Positions 53,946-61,851 are shown, counted from the stretch's first letter. The stretch is 64,000 nt of DNA from Bacteroidetes bacterium 41-46 (GCA_001897515.1 MKTA01000018.1:210278-274277); one strand, 5' to 3'. The notes: a model not told the origin generated them from the letters alone. Numbers and translations: made by a program.

Positions 53946-55934
53946 TTAAGCTGTTATCTGTTCAACCTCCTCCAGCTCCATCTCTCTGTCCAGAGCCTCG
54001 TATTTGGCTGAGTTGGTGCTCTTGAACTCGGGGATGAGCTTTTTGAGCTTTCTGACAACATCGTCCGGATAGACATATTTGTTTGCAGTATAGAGCATCT
54101 CCTTGATTGTTGGGTGGATGAGGTCGTAGTCGTATTGTCTCACCTTGGCAATCATCACCTTTCTATGGTAGGTTGGGAGGGTGTTTTCGCTGGTTGCGAG
54201 GAGCTCTTCGTAGAGCTTCTCGCCGGGGCGGAGCCCCGTCTCTACAATGCGGATATCTTTGTGCGGAATCCTGCCGCTAAGGCGTATCATCTTCTCGGCA
54301 AGGTCGTAGATCTTTACAGCTTCGCCCATATCAAAGATATAGATTTCGCCCCCTTTGCCGGTACAGCCCGCCTCAAGAACAAGGGAGCAGGCCTCGGGGA
54401 TGGTCATAAAGTATCTGGTTATATCTCTGTGGGTAACGGTTACAGGCCCGCCCGCCTCTATCTGCCTCTTAAAGAGCGGAACTACCGAACCGTTTGAGCC
54501 CAGTACGTTGCCGAACCTTGTGGTTACAAACTCTGTCGGGTTTGGTACTCCTCTCTCAATCTGCTTAAGGTATAGGGACTGGATATATATCTCTGCGGCC
54601 CTTTTGGAGGCCCCCATAACATTTGTAGGGTTAACCGCCTTGTCTGTGGAGACCATAACAAAGCGCTGCGCTCCGTACTCAAGGCAGAGGTCGGCTACAA
54701 TTTTGGTACCCCCTACATTTGTTACTACTGCTGCCGACGGGTGGAACTCCATCATTGGTACGTGTTTGTAGGCGGCTGCGTGGAAGACTAGGCTCGGCCT
54801 TGCTATCTCAAAGATCTGCCTCATCTTTATCTGGCTTGATACATTTGCAATGATGGGCTTGATAATAATGCCGGTGTTTTTTGCAATGAGCTCAAGCCAA
54901 AGGTCGTTGAGCGGTGTCTCGGCCTGGTCCACAAGCAGTAGCTCTTTGCAGTCAAACTGTACTACCTGTCTGGCGATCTCGCTCCCTATTGAGCCTGCGG
55001 CTCCTGTTATCATAATGGTCTGGCCGGTGAACTGGTGCTCAATCCGGCTTCGGTCCATTCTTATGGTGTTTCTTCCAAGAAGGTCCTCAATCTTAATTTT
55101 GTTGATTTGCGGAATGGCCTTATTCTCTTTCTCATCAAAGCGGGTGAACATGCTTACAAGCATTATGTCCATCCCCTCTACGATGCATTTGTCGTAGAAC
55201 TCCTTTGACATCATATCAAGCTGGTTTTTGTAAACCAGAAGGGTTTTGGCTTTGTACTCCTCCATCTTTTTTGCCAGCCCCTTTTCAAGAGAGATAATGG
55301 GGATGCCACTCACCACCTTGCCCACCTGATTGCTGCGGAATGCTACAAAGGCGACAGGCAGGTATGGGCTGCTGCGGTCCGACAGAATGTGGTTTCCAAG
55401 AAGAATAGAGTCGTAGTCGCTTCCAAGGATGAATGCTCTTGTTTTGTAGCTGCTGTTGGTTGCCTGCTCAAAGTTCTCAAAGACGCTCTTTACTGTGAAT
55501 CTGAATATGAACTGCCCTGCAAGGGTCATCATACCCAGTACAAAAGGGAACCAGTAGTTGAAAGTGAGATGGAGCTCTCCGTCAATGTCGGTATTGTTAA
55601 AGATAATGACAAAGGAGAAGTAGATAAGCGAGCCTGATATGGCTGAGTATGTGAGGCGTTTAAGGTCTGCCATTGTGGAGAAGCGGACAACGCCGTGGTA
55701 TGTTCTGAAGAACATTGAGGTGGCAGCGAAGATGATTGCCACTATGAAGAGCTTGAGGGTGAAGTGCTTTGCGGGCTCTGCCGCTATGGTCTCCCTGAAG
55801 AACCAGAGGGAGACAAATGCCATCACCACAATGAATTCATCAAAGAGGAATATGGTCCAGCGGGGCATAAAGTTGCCCGTAATCTTGAGGACAAATTTGT
55901 CAATCCTCTTGATCAGGTCGTGGATATTGCTCAT
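53946..55934 (-). CDS. Membrane UDP-sugar 4,6-dehydratase (FlaA1/CapD/PglF family)
   Basis: A 662-residue protein with four N-terminal membrane helices (residues 25-145) and a C-terminal SDR domain: MITGAAGSIGSEIARQVVQF, VFHAAAYKHVPMMEFHPSAA, and VSTDKAVNPTNVMGASKRAA, where Met stands in the Tyr position as in PglF. It converts UDP-GlcNAc to the 4-keto-6-deoxy sugar used by the PglE- and PglD-like enzymes at the far end of the locus. It is the first gene of the locus, behind the consensus promoter at 56014-56044. Confidence 0.9.
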   Translation of the reverse strand: MSNIHDLIKRIDKFVLKITGNFMPRWTIFLFDEFIVVMAFVSLWFFRETIAAEPAKHFTLKLFIVAIIFAATSMFFRTYHGVVRFSTMADLKRLTYSAISGSLIYFSFVIIFNNTDIDGELHLTFNYWFPFVLGMMTLAGQFIFRFTVKSVFENFEQATNSSYKTRAFILGSDYDSILLGNHILSDRSSPYLPVAFVAFRSNQVGKVVSGIPIISLEKGLAKKMEEYKAKTLLVYKNQLDMMSKEFYDKCIVEGMDIMLVSMFTRFDEKENKAIPQINKIKIEDLLGRNTIRMDRSRIEHQFTGQTIMITGAAGSIGSEIARQVVQFDCKELLLVDQAETPLNDLWLELIAKNTGIIIKPIIANVSSQIKMRQIFEIARPSLVFHAAAYKHVPMMEFHPSAAVVTNVGGTKIVADLCLEYGAQRFVMVSTDKAVNPTNVMGASKRAAEIYIQSLYLKQIERGVPNPTEFVTTRFGNVLGSNGSVVPLFKRQIEAGGPVTVTHRDITRYFMTIPEACSLVLEAGCTGKGGEIYIFDMGEAVKIYDLAEKMIRLSGRIPHKDIRIVETGLRPGEKLYEELLATSENTLPTYHRKVMIAKVRQYDYDLIHPTIKEMLYTANKYVYPDDVVRKLKKLIPEFKSTNSAKYEALDREMELEEVEQITA

Positions 55935-56013
55935 AGTTGGTGCTTAAGTTAAGGAACAAGGGTGTCCGGTGAGTCACATTTTTAGGTGCCTCCCCTCTTC
56001 CCTGTTTATCATG

Positions 56014-56044
56014 CAAATATAGTATTTTGCTCCTCAATCTCAAA
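56014..56044 (-). promoter_or_regulatory. Consensus promoter of the glycan locus
   Basis: Minus strand: TTTG (56041-56044), exactly 19 bp, TATATTTG (56014-56021), a perfect Bacteroidota promoter, 80 bp before the first gene. A divergent TATATTTG on the plus strand (56075-56082) faces the phosphoesterase gene. Confidence 0.8.
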
Positions 56045-56074
56045 TTATTGTGGGGTGAATGTGCACAATTTCCA

Positions 56075-56082
56075 TATATTTG
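56075..56082 (+). promoter_or_regulatory. -7 box before the phosphoesterase gene
   Basis: TATATTTG, 31 bp before the ATG at 56114. The nearest TTG (56048-56050) is 24 bp away, so the -33 part is weak. Confidence 0.4.
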
Positions 56083-56113
56083 TGATAGGTTTTATTTATT
56101 ACTTTAATACACG

Positions 56114-58249
56114 ATGAGAAAAATAACCCTCTTAATCTCGTTGCTGTTTGCGGTTTTTCTAATTTCACCGGCGGCAGCTTCTCAAAACAGAAAAGTTTCT
56201 ACTAAAAATTCTGAAATAATTAGGTTTGCGTTTTTAACGGACCTTCATATATCTGATGTGGCTTCTAATGTTGAGGATTTGCGTCTTTCGGTTGCGGATC
56301 TCAACGCTGCTGCCGCCGCCGGCTCTGAGGCCGGGGTGGATTTTGTAATCTTTGGAGGTGATATAACTGAGTTTGGAAGTGATGAGGAGATTGCTCTTGC
56401 TCACTCTATTTTATCTGAGCTGAAGATGCCTTGGTTTATTGTTGGGGGGAACCACGATTCTAAGTGGAGTGAGAGTGGGTGTAATACCTTTAAGGAGGTG
56501 TTTGGGTATGAGTTTTTTGATTTTGAGGCGGGCGGGGTTCGGTTTATTGGGACGAATTCGGGGCCTAACATGAGGATGGCTCCGGCTTTGGTGCCAAGGG
56601 ATGCGGTTCTGTGGCTTGACTCTTTGTCTCGCCGAATCGCGCCCGCCACCCCGGTGGTGTTTGTGAATCACTATCCGCTTGATGATGCGATGCTTAATTA
56701 TTCAGAAATTTTGACATCTCTGTCAAGGATGAATGTTCAGGTGGCTCTGTGTGGGCATGGACATAATAACCGGACGTATAATTATAGAGTGGGGGCGCCG
56801 GCGCAGCCGGAGGCCGGCGCCGCTGCGCAGCAGCGGAAAGGTGTTGAGTACCTCCCTCAAACCTCCATCCGTGGTGTGATGGGCCGCTCAAACCTACGTG
56901 CCGGGAAGGGTGGTCATGGGTACAATATCATCACCGTGATTCCTGGTAAGGGATTGATTACCTTTGAAGAACGTGTTGCCGGAGTTACAAAGGCTCCTTG
57001 GCATAAAATGAATATGAACACTCCGCTTCCCAAGTTTTCCGTTAAGGAGCTCTTCAGCTATCAGGATAATTTTGACATTGGCTCTGCTGCCGTGATGGAT
57101 GAGAAGGGGAGGATATACTGGGTAAATGCGAATGGTGTGATGAAGGCGTTTGAGGTTAGTGAGGGGAATGGTGTGGCCGCGAAGCCGCAGGCTGAGCCGC
57201 TCTGGAGCTTTGCCACAGGTTCAAAGGTCTTCTCAACTCCTGCGATTCAGGACAACAAGATAATTTTTGGAGCAACCGATACCTATATATATTGTCTTGA
57301 CAAAGAGAGCGGTAAGCTCATTTGGAAAACTAAGGCAAATAAATCTGTCCTCGCTTCACCCACAATCCACAATAATATTGTCTATATCGGCGCTTCTGAC
57401 AACACTTTCAGGGCACTTGACCTGAATACCGGCAAACCGGTTTGGGAGTTCGGCGGAGTGAAGAGCTTCGTTGAGTCCAAGGCATATATTGACAACGAAG
57501 GTGTCTATTTTGGATGCTGGGGTTCCACGCTCTACAAGCTGGACCCCAAAAACGGCAACCTTCTCTGGAGCTGGACCAACAACAAGGGCAGGGGGCTCTC
57601 TCCGGCTGCAGTCTGGCCACTCGTCGCAAACGGCAAGGTCTTCATCGCAACACCTGAGAGAATAACCCACGCCATTGACACCAAAACGGGAAAAGAGCTA
57701 TGGCGCGCCCGTGGAGGACGCGAAAGTGTCGGCCTGTCTCCGGACAAAAACACTCTCTACATCAAATCAATGTTTGACACCCTCTTCGCTTACAGAACAG
57801 ACGTGGACTATGTGCCGTTTAATTTAGAAACAAACGAAAAGGCGACCTCAACTACTACTTCATCTGCCACTGACCTGAAGAAATCTTCAACAGGCACCTC
57901 TCAGATAGTGACTTCGCCAATAGTTGCCAACGCAGATAAATCAATCCGCAGATGGGCCACTCACACCGGATATGGTTATGAAATATCGCCATCACCCACT
58001 ACAGCCGCCTATGGATATATTTTTGTGCCGACAGACAAGGGCAACATCTTTGTTATGAATGAGGCCGACGGTACCCTAGCAGGTGTAATCCCATTCTCCG
58101 GCGCACTGATTAACCTCGTCCAGCCCGTCGGTAACAGCCGGATCCTTATCAGCTCAATGGATGGCAGGGTAGCACTTATGGAGATACCAGGTGACCATCA
58201 CAGAAAAAACGTCTCCGTCCCAGCCACCGCCAAACTCAAGAAAAAGTAA
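56114..58249 (+). CDS. Secreted calcineurin-like phosphoesterase fused to PQQ-type beta-propeller
   Basis: A 711-residue exported protein (signal peptide with ISPAAAS). Residues 35-310 are a metallophosphoesterase: FLTDLHISD, FGGDITEFG, VGGNHDSKW, VNHYPLDD and CGHGHNN give the metal ligands. From about 340 it is a beta-propeller of PQQ-like repeats (IYCLDKESGKLIWKTKANKS, FRALDLNTGKPVWEFGG, THAIDTKTGKELWRARG). A GC-rich Ala-rich insert (VGAPAQPEAGAAAQQR) lies in the phosphoesterase part. It is seen elsewhere in Bacteroidota as a secreted enzyme; substrate unknown. Confidence 0.9.
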   Translation: MRKITLLISLLFAVFLISPAAASQNRKVSTKNSEIIRFAFLTDLHISDVASNVEDLRLSVADLNAAAAAGSEAGVDFVIFGGDITEFGSDEEIALAHSILSELKMPWFIVGGNHDSKWSESGCNTFKEVFGYEFFDFEAGGVRFIGTNSGPNMRMAPALVPRDAVLWLDSLSRRIAPATPVVFVNHYPLDDAMLNYSEILTSLSRMNVQVALCGHGHNNRTYNYRVGAPAQPEAGAAAQQRKGVEYLPQTSIRGVMGRSNLRAGKGGHGYNIITVIPGKGLITFEERVAGVTKAPWHKMNMNTPLPKFSVKELFSYQDNFDIGSAAVMDEKGRIYWVNANGVMKAFEVSEGNGVAAKPQAEPLWSFATGSKVFSTPAIQDNKIIFGATDTYIYCLDKESGKLIWKTKANKSVLASPTIHNNIVYIGASDNTFRALDLNTGKPVWEFGGVKSFVESKAYIDNEGVYFGCWGSTLYKLDPKNGNLLWSWTNNKGRGLSPAAVWPLVANGKVFIATPERITHAIDTKTGKELWRARGGRESVGLSPDKNTLYIKSMFDTLFAYRTDVDYVPFNLETNEKATSTTTSSATDLKKSSTGTSQIVTSPIVANADKSIRRWATHTGYGYEISPSPTTAAYGYIFVPTDKGNIFVMNEADGTLAGVIPFSGALINLVQPVGNSRILISSMDGRVALMEIPGDHHRKNVSVPATAKLKKK

Positions 58250-58280
58250 GTGGTAAGCAGAATAAATTTGACACAAACCT

Positions 58281-59180
58281 ATGGTGAAAACTAATAATAG
58301 ATTTACTGAGCCCCGCCGCATAGTCATAGGGGTCACCGGAGCATCGGGCCAGATCTATGCCAGCCGGATGATTGAGATACTGAAGGATATCTCCGGTCAG
58401 AATGCTGCTCACCAATATACTAGCTTAGGTTCGCAACTAACGGTTCAAGACAATGTCAGCTCTGCTTCGCAACAAGCTGTTCAAGACAATGTCAGTTCTG
58501 GCTCCCAACCTGCGGTCCAAGAGAATGTCAGCTCGGGTTTGCAACCTGGAGTTAAGCATATTGTTCCTCCTCTTGAGGTGGATATCGTCTTCACCGACAC
58601 CGCCCGCAAGGTCTTCCCCCACGAAACCGGCCAGCCACTCCCTGAGGGACTCATCCCAAACGACAGCTATTACAACCGCAACGCATCGGGCTCAAACGCC
58701 CCGGACGTATTTATCATAATTCCCTGCACAATGGGTACGCTGGGCCGAATTGCCGCCGGCACCTCCGATGACCTCATTTGCCGCATTGCCGATGTTCAAC
58801 TTAAAGAGCGTCGCACCCTCATCATCGTCCCCCGAGAAACACCATACTCGCTGATCCACCTCCGCAACATGACCACCCTCACCGAGGCCGGCGCCATCAT
58901 AGCTCCTGCTTCCCCCGCGTTTTATGCGGTTGGAGCAGCTGCCGGTACAGGAGCTAATGCAGGAGTCGGAGCAAATGCAGGAGTCGGAGCAAATGCAGGA
59001 GTCGAAGTTAATGCCGGTGTCGGTGGGGTTGTAGATGATATCAAAGGTGCAAGAGAGTATTTTGAGCAGGATCAAACAACTATATATCAGATTGTTACGC
59101 AGTTTGTTTATCGCATACTTTCAATTGCGAATATTTATCCGCTACCTGAAGAGCAAAGGTGGTTGTTCAATGAAGAATAG
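58281..59180 (+). CDS. ubiX: Flavin prenyltransferase UbiX with two tandem-repeat inserts
   Basis: A 299-residue protein; the usual length is about 190. The UbiX core is intact: [68 protein letters not shown] and [13 protein letters not shown]. It joins a dimethylallyl group to FMN to make the cofactor of UbiD decarboxylases. Two in-frame inserts lie in surface loops: 3.6 copies of a 36-bp unit (58428-58556, [16 protein letters not shown]) and four copies of an 18-bp unit (58950-59021, GANAGV). Neither disrupts a catalytic motif. It starts 31 bp after the phosphoesterase gene. Confidence 0.9.
   Translation: MVKTNNRFTEPRRIVIGVTGASGQIYASRMIEILKDISGQNAAHQYTSLGSQLTVQDNVSSASQQAVQDNVSSGSQPAVQENVSSGLQPGVKHIVPPLEVDIVFTDTARKVFPHETGQPLPEGLIPNDSYYNRNASGSNAPDVFIIIPCTMGTLGRIAAGTSDDLICRIADVQLKERRTLIIVPRETPYSLIHLRNMTTLTEAGAIIAPASPAFYAVGAAAGTGANAGVGANAGVGANAGVEVNAGVGGVVDDIKGAREYFEQDQTTIYQIVTQFVYRILSIANIYPLPEEQRWLFNEE
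58428..58556 (+). repeat. 36-bp tandem repeat inside ubiX
   Basis: Three full units (58428, 58464, 58500) and a partial one (58536), each about 12 codons, with shared CAAGACAATGTCAG-type cores. They code for [16 protein letters not shown] segments between the first helix and second strand of the fold. Confidence 0.9.
58950..59021 (+). repeat. 18-bp tandem repeat inside ubiX
   Basis: Four units of GGAGCAAATGCAGGAGTC type (the middle two identical), coding for Gly-Ala-Asn-Ala-Gly-Val, inserted just after the conserved SPAFY motif. Confidence 0.9.
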
Positions 59181-59181
59181 G

Positions 59182-59311
59182 GCTTGCCACCCTTCGCTGT
59201 ACAATTAATTGATTGATAGCCGTTTAATTTTTTGTTAAACGGCTATTTCTTATATTTTGTAAAAGTTAAACTATTGTCATACAGCTAAATGTACAGCTAG
59301 CGGTGGCAAGC
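59182..59311. repeat. Family B paired palindromic repeat, copy B3
   Basis: Left end GCTTGCCACCCTTCGCTGTA (59182) and right end TGTACAGCTAGCGGTGGCAA (59290-59311) inverted, enclosing a hairpin AGCCGTTTAA/TTAAACGGCT with a TTTTTTG loop. It starts 2 bp after the ubiX stop. Nearly identical to B4 and B5, so recently copied. Confidence 0.9.
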
Positions 59312-59387
59312 CTGAGAAAATGAGTAGCGTGTCTTTGAGAAGATGTGTATAAGTATATGCTCAGTAGGTAAGATGCTTACTTATGAC

Positions 59388-59565
59388 AGAAGTTATTTCC
59401 CGCACCTGGTCGGGTTATTTCCCGTTCATTAGCAAGCTAGTTTTTTATTTGCTTGCTCGCGCGGGAATAACCCGGGTGCGAGAATAACTTCTGAAGGCAG
59501 CCCAAAGCTTTTGCCAGACTGTTTCAAGTGCATACTGCCGAATGGCTAAACACGGCGAAGCACCA
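59388..59565. repeat. Composite repeat C, copy 2 (inverted to copy 1)
   Basis: Reverse complement of the element at 6250-6441: GAAGTTATTTCCCGCACC, CGGGTTATTTCCCG, a loop with GCAAGCTAGTTTTTTATTTG, then GCGGGAATAACCCG and GCGAGAATAACTTC, followed by CTTTTGCCAGACTGTTTCAA, CATACTGCCGAATGGCTAAA and CACGGCGAAGCACC. The nested arms pair over about 100 bp. Confidence 0.75.
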
Positions 59566-59710
59566 TTTAATCTCGGCCAAAGGCCGTGTACACGGTGAAG
59601 CACCATTTAATCTCGGCCAAAGGCCGTGTACACGGTGAAGCACCATTTAATCTCGGCCAAAGGCCGTGTACACGGTGAAGCACCATTTAATCTCGGCCAA
59701 AGGCCGTGTA
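59551..59710. repeat. Four 40-bp tandem repeats (family D)
   Basis: Four units starting CACGGYGAAGCACCATTTAA at 59551, 59591, 59631 and 59671; each ends in a small palindrome CGGCCAAAGGCCG. Units 2-4 are identical. A fifth partial copy leads into family B copy B4. The same D-then-B order recurs at 61226-61496. Confidence 0.92.
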
Positions 59711-59729
59711 CACTGCGAAGCACCAAATG

Positions 59730-59859
59730 GCTTGCCACCCTTCGCTGTACAATTAATTGATTGATAGCCGTTTAATTTTTTGTTAAACGGCTATTTGTTA
59801 TATTTTGTAAAAGTTAAACTATTGTCATATAGCCAAATGTACAGCTAGCGGTGGCAAGC
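59730..59859. repeat. Family B paired palindromic repeat, copy B4
   Basis: Same ends and inner hairpin as B3, with a handful of substitutions. It is followed by GCTACTTATGTAATG and TGGCAAGAGCTACTAAG, which resemble the Y cassette of the array at 61488. Confidence 0.9.
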
Positions 59860-59963
59860 GCTACTTATGTAATGGATGGCAAGAGCTACTAAGTCCTGTT
59901 CAGGATGAAATAGAATACGAAAACTAGCCATTAATCCGCACATATTGCTGGGATTGTAGGTGT

Positions 59964-60611
59964 TTAAAACCGCGGTAGCTTTTTGAGAATGTATTGACGG
60001 ATTTCTTCTTTGGATACTTTGTGTTTTGGTTCTAGTTGCTCAAAGTTTTCGTCTGTCATAATTCTGTTGGAGAGCAGCATCATTATCAGGTTTTTTGTTT
60101 TAAGTCTATGCTGTTGGTACTTTAAAGCGGTTTCAATTCCTTTGCCTAGTTCGTAACCCTCTTTTAATATGGAGTAAATGTCGTAGTAATCTCTGAATTT
60201 GGCCCGACGAGTAAGAACTTCTATTTTCATCCCAAGAATTGAGTTTATGTCGGCTAGATATATATTGCCCAGGTAATTAATGGGTTCTGAAACTGGACAA
60301 TAATTATTGCTTACATAGAATGAGAATTTCACGTCTTTTACTACGAATTCAACCTGATGAAAGCTAAGTATATTAATACTTTCTACTTTGCCGATTTTCT
60401 CATTCAGTTCATGCTCAATTTTAGGCCACTCAATTTCAGGCAATTCTGATTTAGATTTTCGCCACATCATAAAGTCAAGGTCTTCGCTTTTTCTATGTCC
60501 GATTTGCATGGCAAGTGCAGTTCCGCCTACGAGCAAATAGGGTTTAACACTTTCCATTTGGGAGACACTTTCTATTATTGAATCAATGCTGTTTGTAAGA
60601 CCTTTACGCAT
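59964..60611 (-). CDS. AbiEii/AbiGii-type nucleotidyltransferase toxin
   Basis: A 215-residue protein of the AbiEii family: LLVGGTALAMQIGHRKSEDL, with GGTALA and SEDLDFM giving the nucleotidyltransferase core (GG...S/T and DxD), then DINSILGMKIEVLTRRAKFR and YYDIYSILKEG. AbiEii enzymes are type IV toxins and phage-defence nucleotidyltransferases acting on tRNA. The ATG at 60611 overlaps the antitoxin stop by 8 bp (ATGCGTAA); the longer frame begins with TTG at 60644. Directly downstream of its HTH partner. Confidence 0.88.
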   Translation of the reverse strand: MRKGLTNSIDSIIESVSQMESVKPYLLVGGTALAMQIGHRKSEDLDFMMWRKSKSELPEIEWPKIEHELNEKIGKVESINILSFHQVEFVVKDVKFSFYVSNNYCPVSEPINYLGNIYLADINSILGMKIEVLTRRAKFRDYYDIYSILKEGYELGKGIETALKYQQHRLKTKNLIMMLLSNRIMTDENFEQLEPKHKVSKEEIRQYILKKLPRF

Positions 60612-61158
60612 TTTTTTGTTGTTTTCTGGAATTTTCTTTGACAATTTTGTTCAGATATTTTTGTGGATTCATGATGTTAAAATAGTAAAGTGCAATCATT
60701 TGATTAAGGTCGTAGAGGAACTCGCCTTGTACAACTATTTTTTCTCGCCACACTTTTTTAATGAAGTCTCTTTGATATATTTCGAACAACATAGATATCA
60801 TGTTCATGTCTAGGTATATAAAGGTGTTCTCAATAAAGTCCTCATCGGAAAGGTTGTTAATGGATACATCTTTATACGACCAAAATGCCTTCTCCTCTTT
60901 CAGGCACTTAAACAAAATTGCTTTCCTGGATTGTTTGTAATTTTGGATTACCTCCTCTGCCTGCATTTTGTATAGTTTACCATCTGGAAGATTGAAGTAA
61001 GATTCAATTTTCAACGCAAGTTGCAGAGATAAATCTCTCTTGCCTGTTACAATATAATTTAGCAATTGTCTGGATATACCGATATCCCTTGCAACTGTTG
61101 TCTGCCTGTTGCCACTGTTTTTTATAAGTAAACCGATATATTCCCCAACTTTCTTCAT
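60604..61158 (-). CDS. XRE-family antitoxin of the AbiE-like pair
   Basis: A 184-residue protein with an N-terminal HTH (IGLLIKNSGNRQTTVARDIG, then ISRQLLNYIVTGKRDLSLQL) and a helical C-terminal domain (NTFIYLDMNMISMLFEIYQR and KVWREKIVVQGEFLYDLNQM) that resembles the DUF6922/plasmid-related antitoxins found before AbiEii genes. The ATG at 61158 (MKKVGEY) is taken over the frame start at 61206. It probably binds the palindrome at 61186 and blocks its own promoter. Confidence 0.82.
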   Translation of the reverse strand: MKKVGEYIGLLIKNSGNRQTTVARDIGISRQLLNYIVTGKRDLSLQLALKIESYFNLPDGKLYKMQAEEVIQNYKQSRKAILFKCLKEEKAFWSYKDVSINNLSDEDFIENTFIYLDMNMISMLFEIYQRDFIKKVWREKIVVQGEFLYDLNQMIALYYFNIMNPQKYLNKIVKENSRKQQKNA

Positions 61159-61162
61159 GAAG

Positions 61163-61195
61163 CAAATATAAGCAAAAAATAAATATGTCAACAAA
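61163..61195 (-). promoter_or_regulatory. Promoter of the AbiE-like pair
   Basis: Minus strand: TTTG (61192-61195), a 21-bp spacer, TATATTTG (61163-61170). The start would fall at or within a few bases of the ATG at 61158, so the mRNA would be nearly leaderless. Confidence 0.6.
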
Positions 61196-61205
61196 TATGT
61201 TGACA
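61186..61205 (-). promoter_or_regulatory. Candidate operator of the AbiE-like pair
   Basis: The inverted repeat TGTCAAC-6-GTTGACA overlaps the -33 box, which is the expected place for repression by the HTH antitoxin. Confidence 0.65.
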
Positions 61206-61225
61206 ATTACTCTGCCGAACGGCTA

Positions 61226-61366
61226 GACGCTGCGGAGCACCACTTAATCTCGGCCAAAGGCCGTGTACACAGCGAAGCACCATAAAATTCCGGCCTGAGG
61301 CCATTTGAACTGCGAAGCACCATTTAATCTCGGCCAAAGGCCGTGTACACTGCGAAGCACCAAATG
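61226..61366. repeat. Three family D units, right of the AbiE-like pair
   Basis: Three copies of the GCGAAGCACCATTTAATCTC-type unit, the middle one diverged (CATAAAATTCCGGCCTGAGG), then a partial unit. Same orientation as the D array at 59551. Confidence 0.8.
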
Positions 61367-61496
61367 GCTTGCCACCCTTCGCTGTACAATTGATTGATTA
61401 ATAGCCGTTTAATTTTTTGTTAAACGGCTATTTCTTGTATTTTTCAAAAGTTAAGACATTGTGTTACAGCTAAATGTACAGCTAGCGGTGGCAAGC
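61367..61496. repeat. Family B paired palindromic repeat, copy B5
   Basis: Direct copy of B4, same orientation, 1.6 kb away on the other side of the toxin-antitoxin pair. Left end at 61367-61391, right end at 61475-61496. Its right end merges into the first motif of the cassette array. Confidence 0.9.
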
Positions 61497-61848
61497 GCTT
61501 CGCAACTGCAACCTGCGGGTGTGAACAAAATGTGGCAAGCGCTACTTGTGTATGCGGTGGCAAGCGTTTCGCAACTGCAACCTGCGGGTGTGAACAAAAT
61601 GTGGCAAGCGCTACTTGTGTATGCGGTGGCAAGCGTTTCGCAACTGCAACCTGCGGGTGTGAACAAAATGTGGCAAGCGCTCCTTTTGTAATGTGTGGCA
61701 AGCGCTTAGCAACTGCAACCTGCGGGTGTGAACAAAATGTGGCAAGCGCTCCTTTTGTAATGTGTGGCAAGCGCTACTTGTGTATGCGGTGGCAAGCGCT
61801 CCTTTTGTAATGTGTGGCAAGCGCTACTTGTGTAAGCGGTGGCAAGAG
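61488..61848. repeat. Mosaic cassette array on the GTGGCAAGCG motif
   Basis: Twelve copies of GTGGCAAGCG (the last ends in AG) separate eleven cassettes of three types: X (34 bp, YTTCGCAACTGCAACCTGCG...), Y (15 bp, CTACTTGTGTATGCG) and Z (15 bp, CTCCTTTTGTAATGT). The order is X Y X Y X Z X Z Y Z Y. Period is 44 or 25 bp, and the sum of unit lengths accounts exactly for the array. The motif is the right end of family B. The array begins in B5 and ends 3 bp before the ATPase stop codon. The ORFs read through it are by-products. Confidence 0.95.
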
Positions 61849-61851
61849 CAT

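Noticed and set aside
61444..61820. Several repeat-coded ORFs with CGCEQNVASA-type periodic proteins
   Set aside because: They arise because the 44+25-bp period (69 bp) is divisible by 3 and lacks stops in several frames on both strands; no start signals, and open in opposite strands equally.
61488..61848. CRISPR array
   Set aside because: Regular 25/44-bp repeats look CRISPR-like at first, but the repeat is only 10 bp, the spacers are just three recurring sequences, and no cas genes are near.
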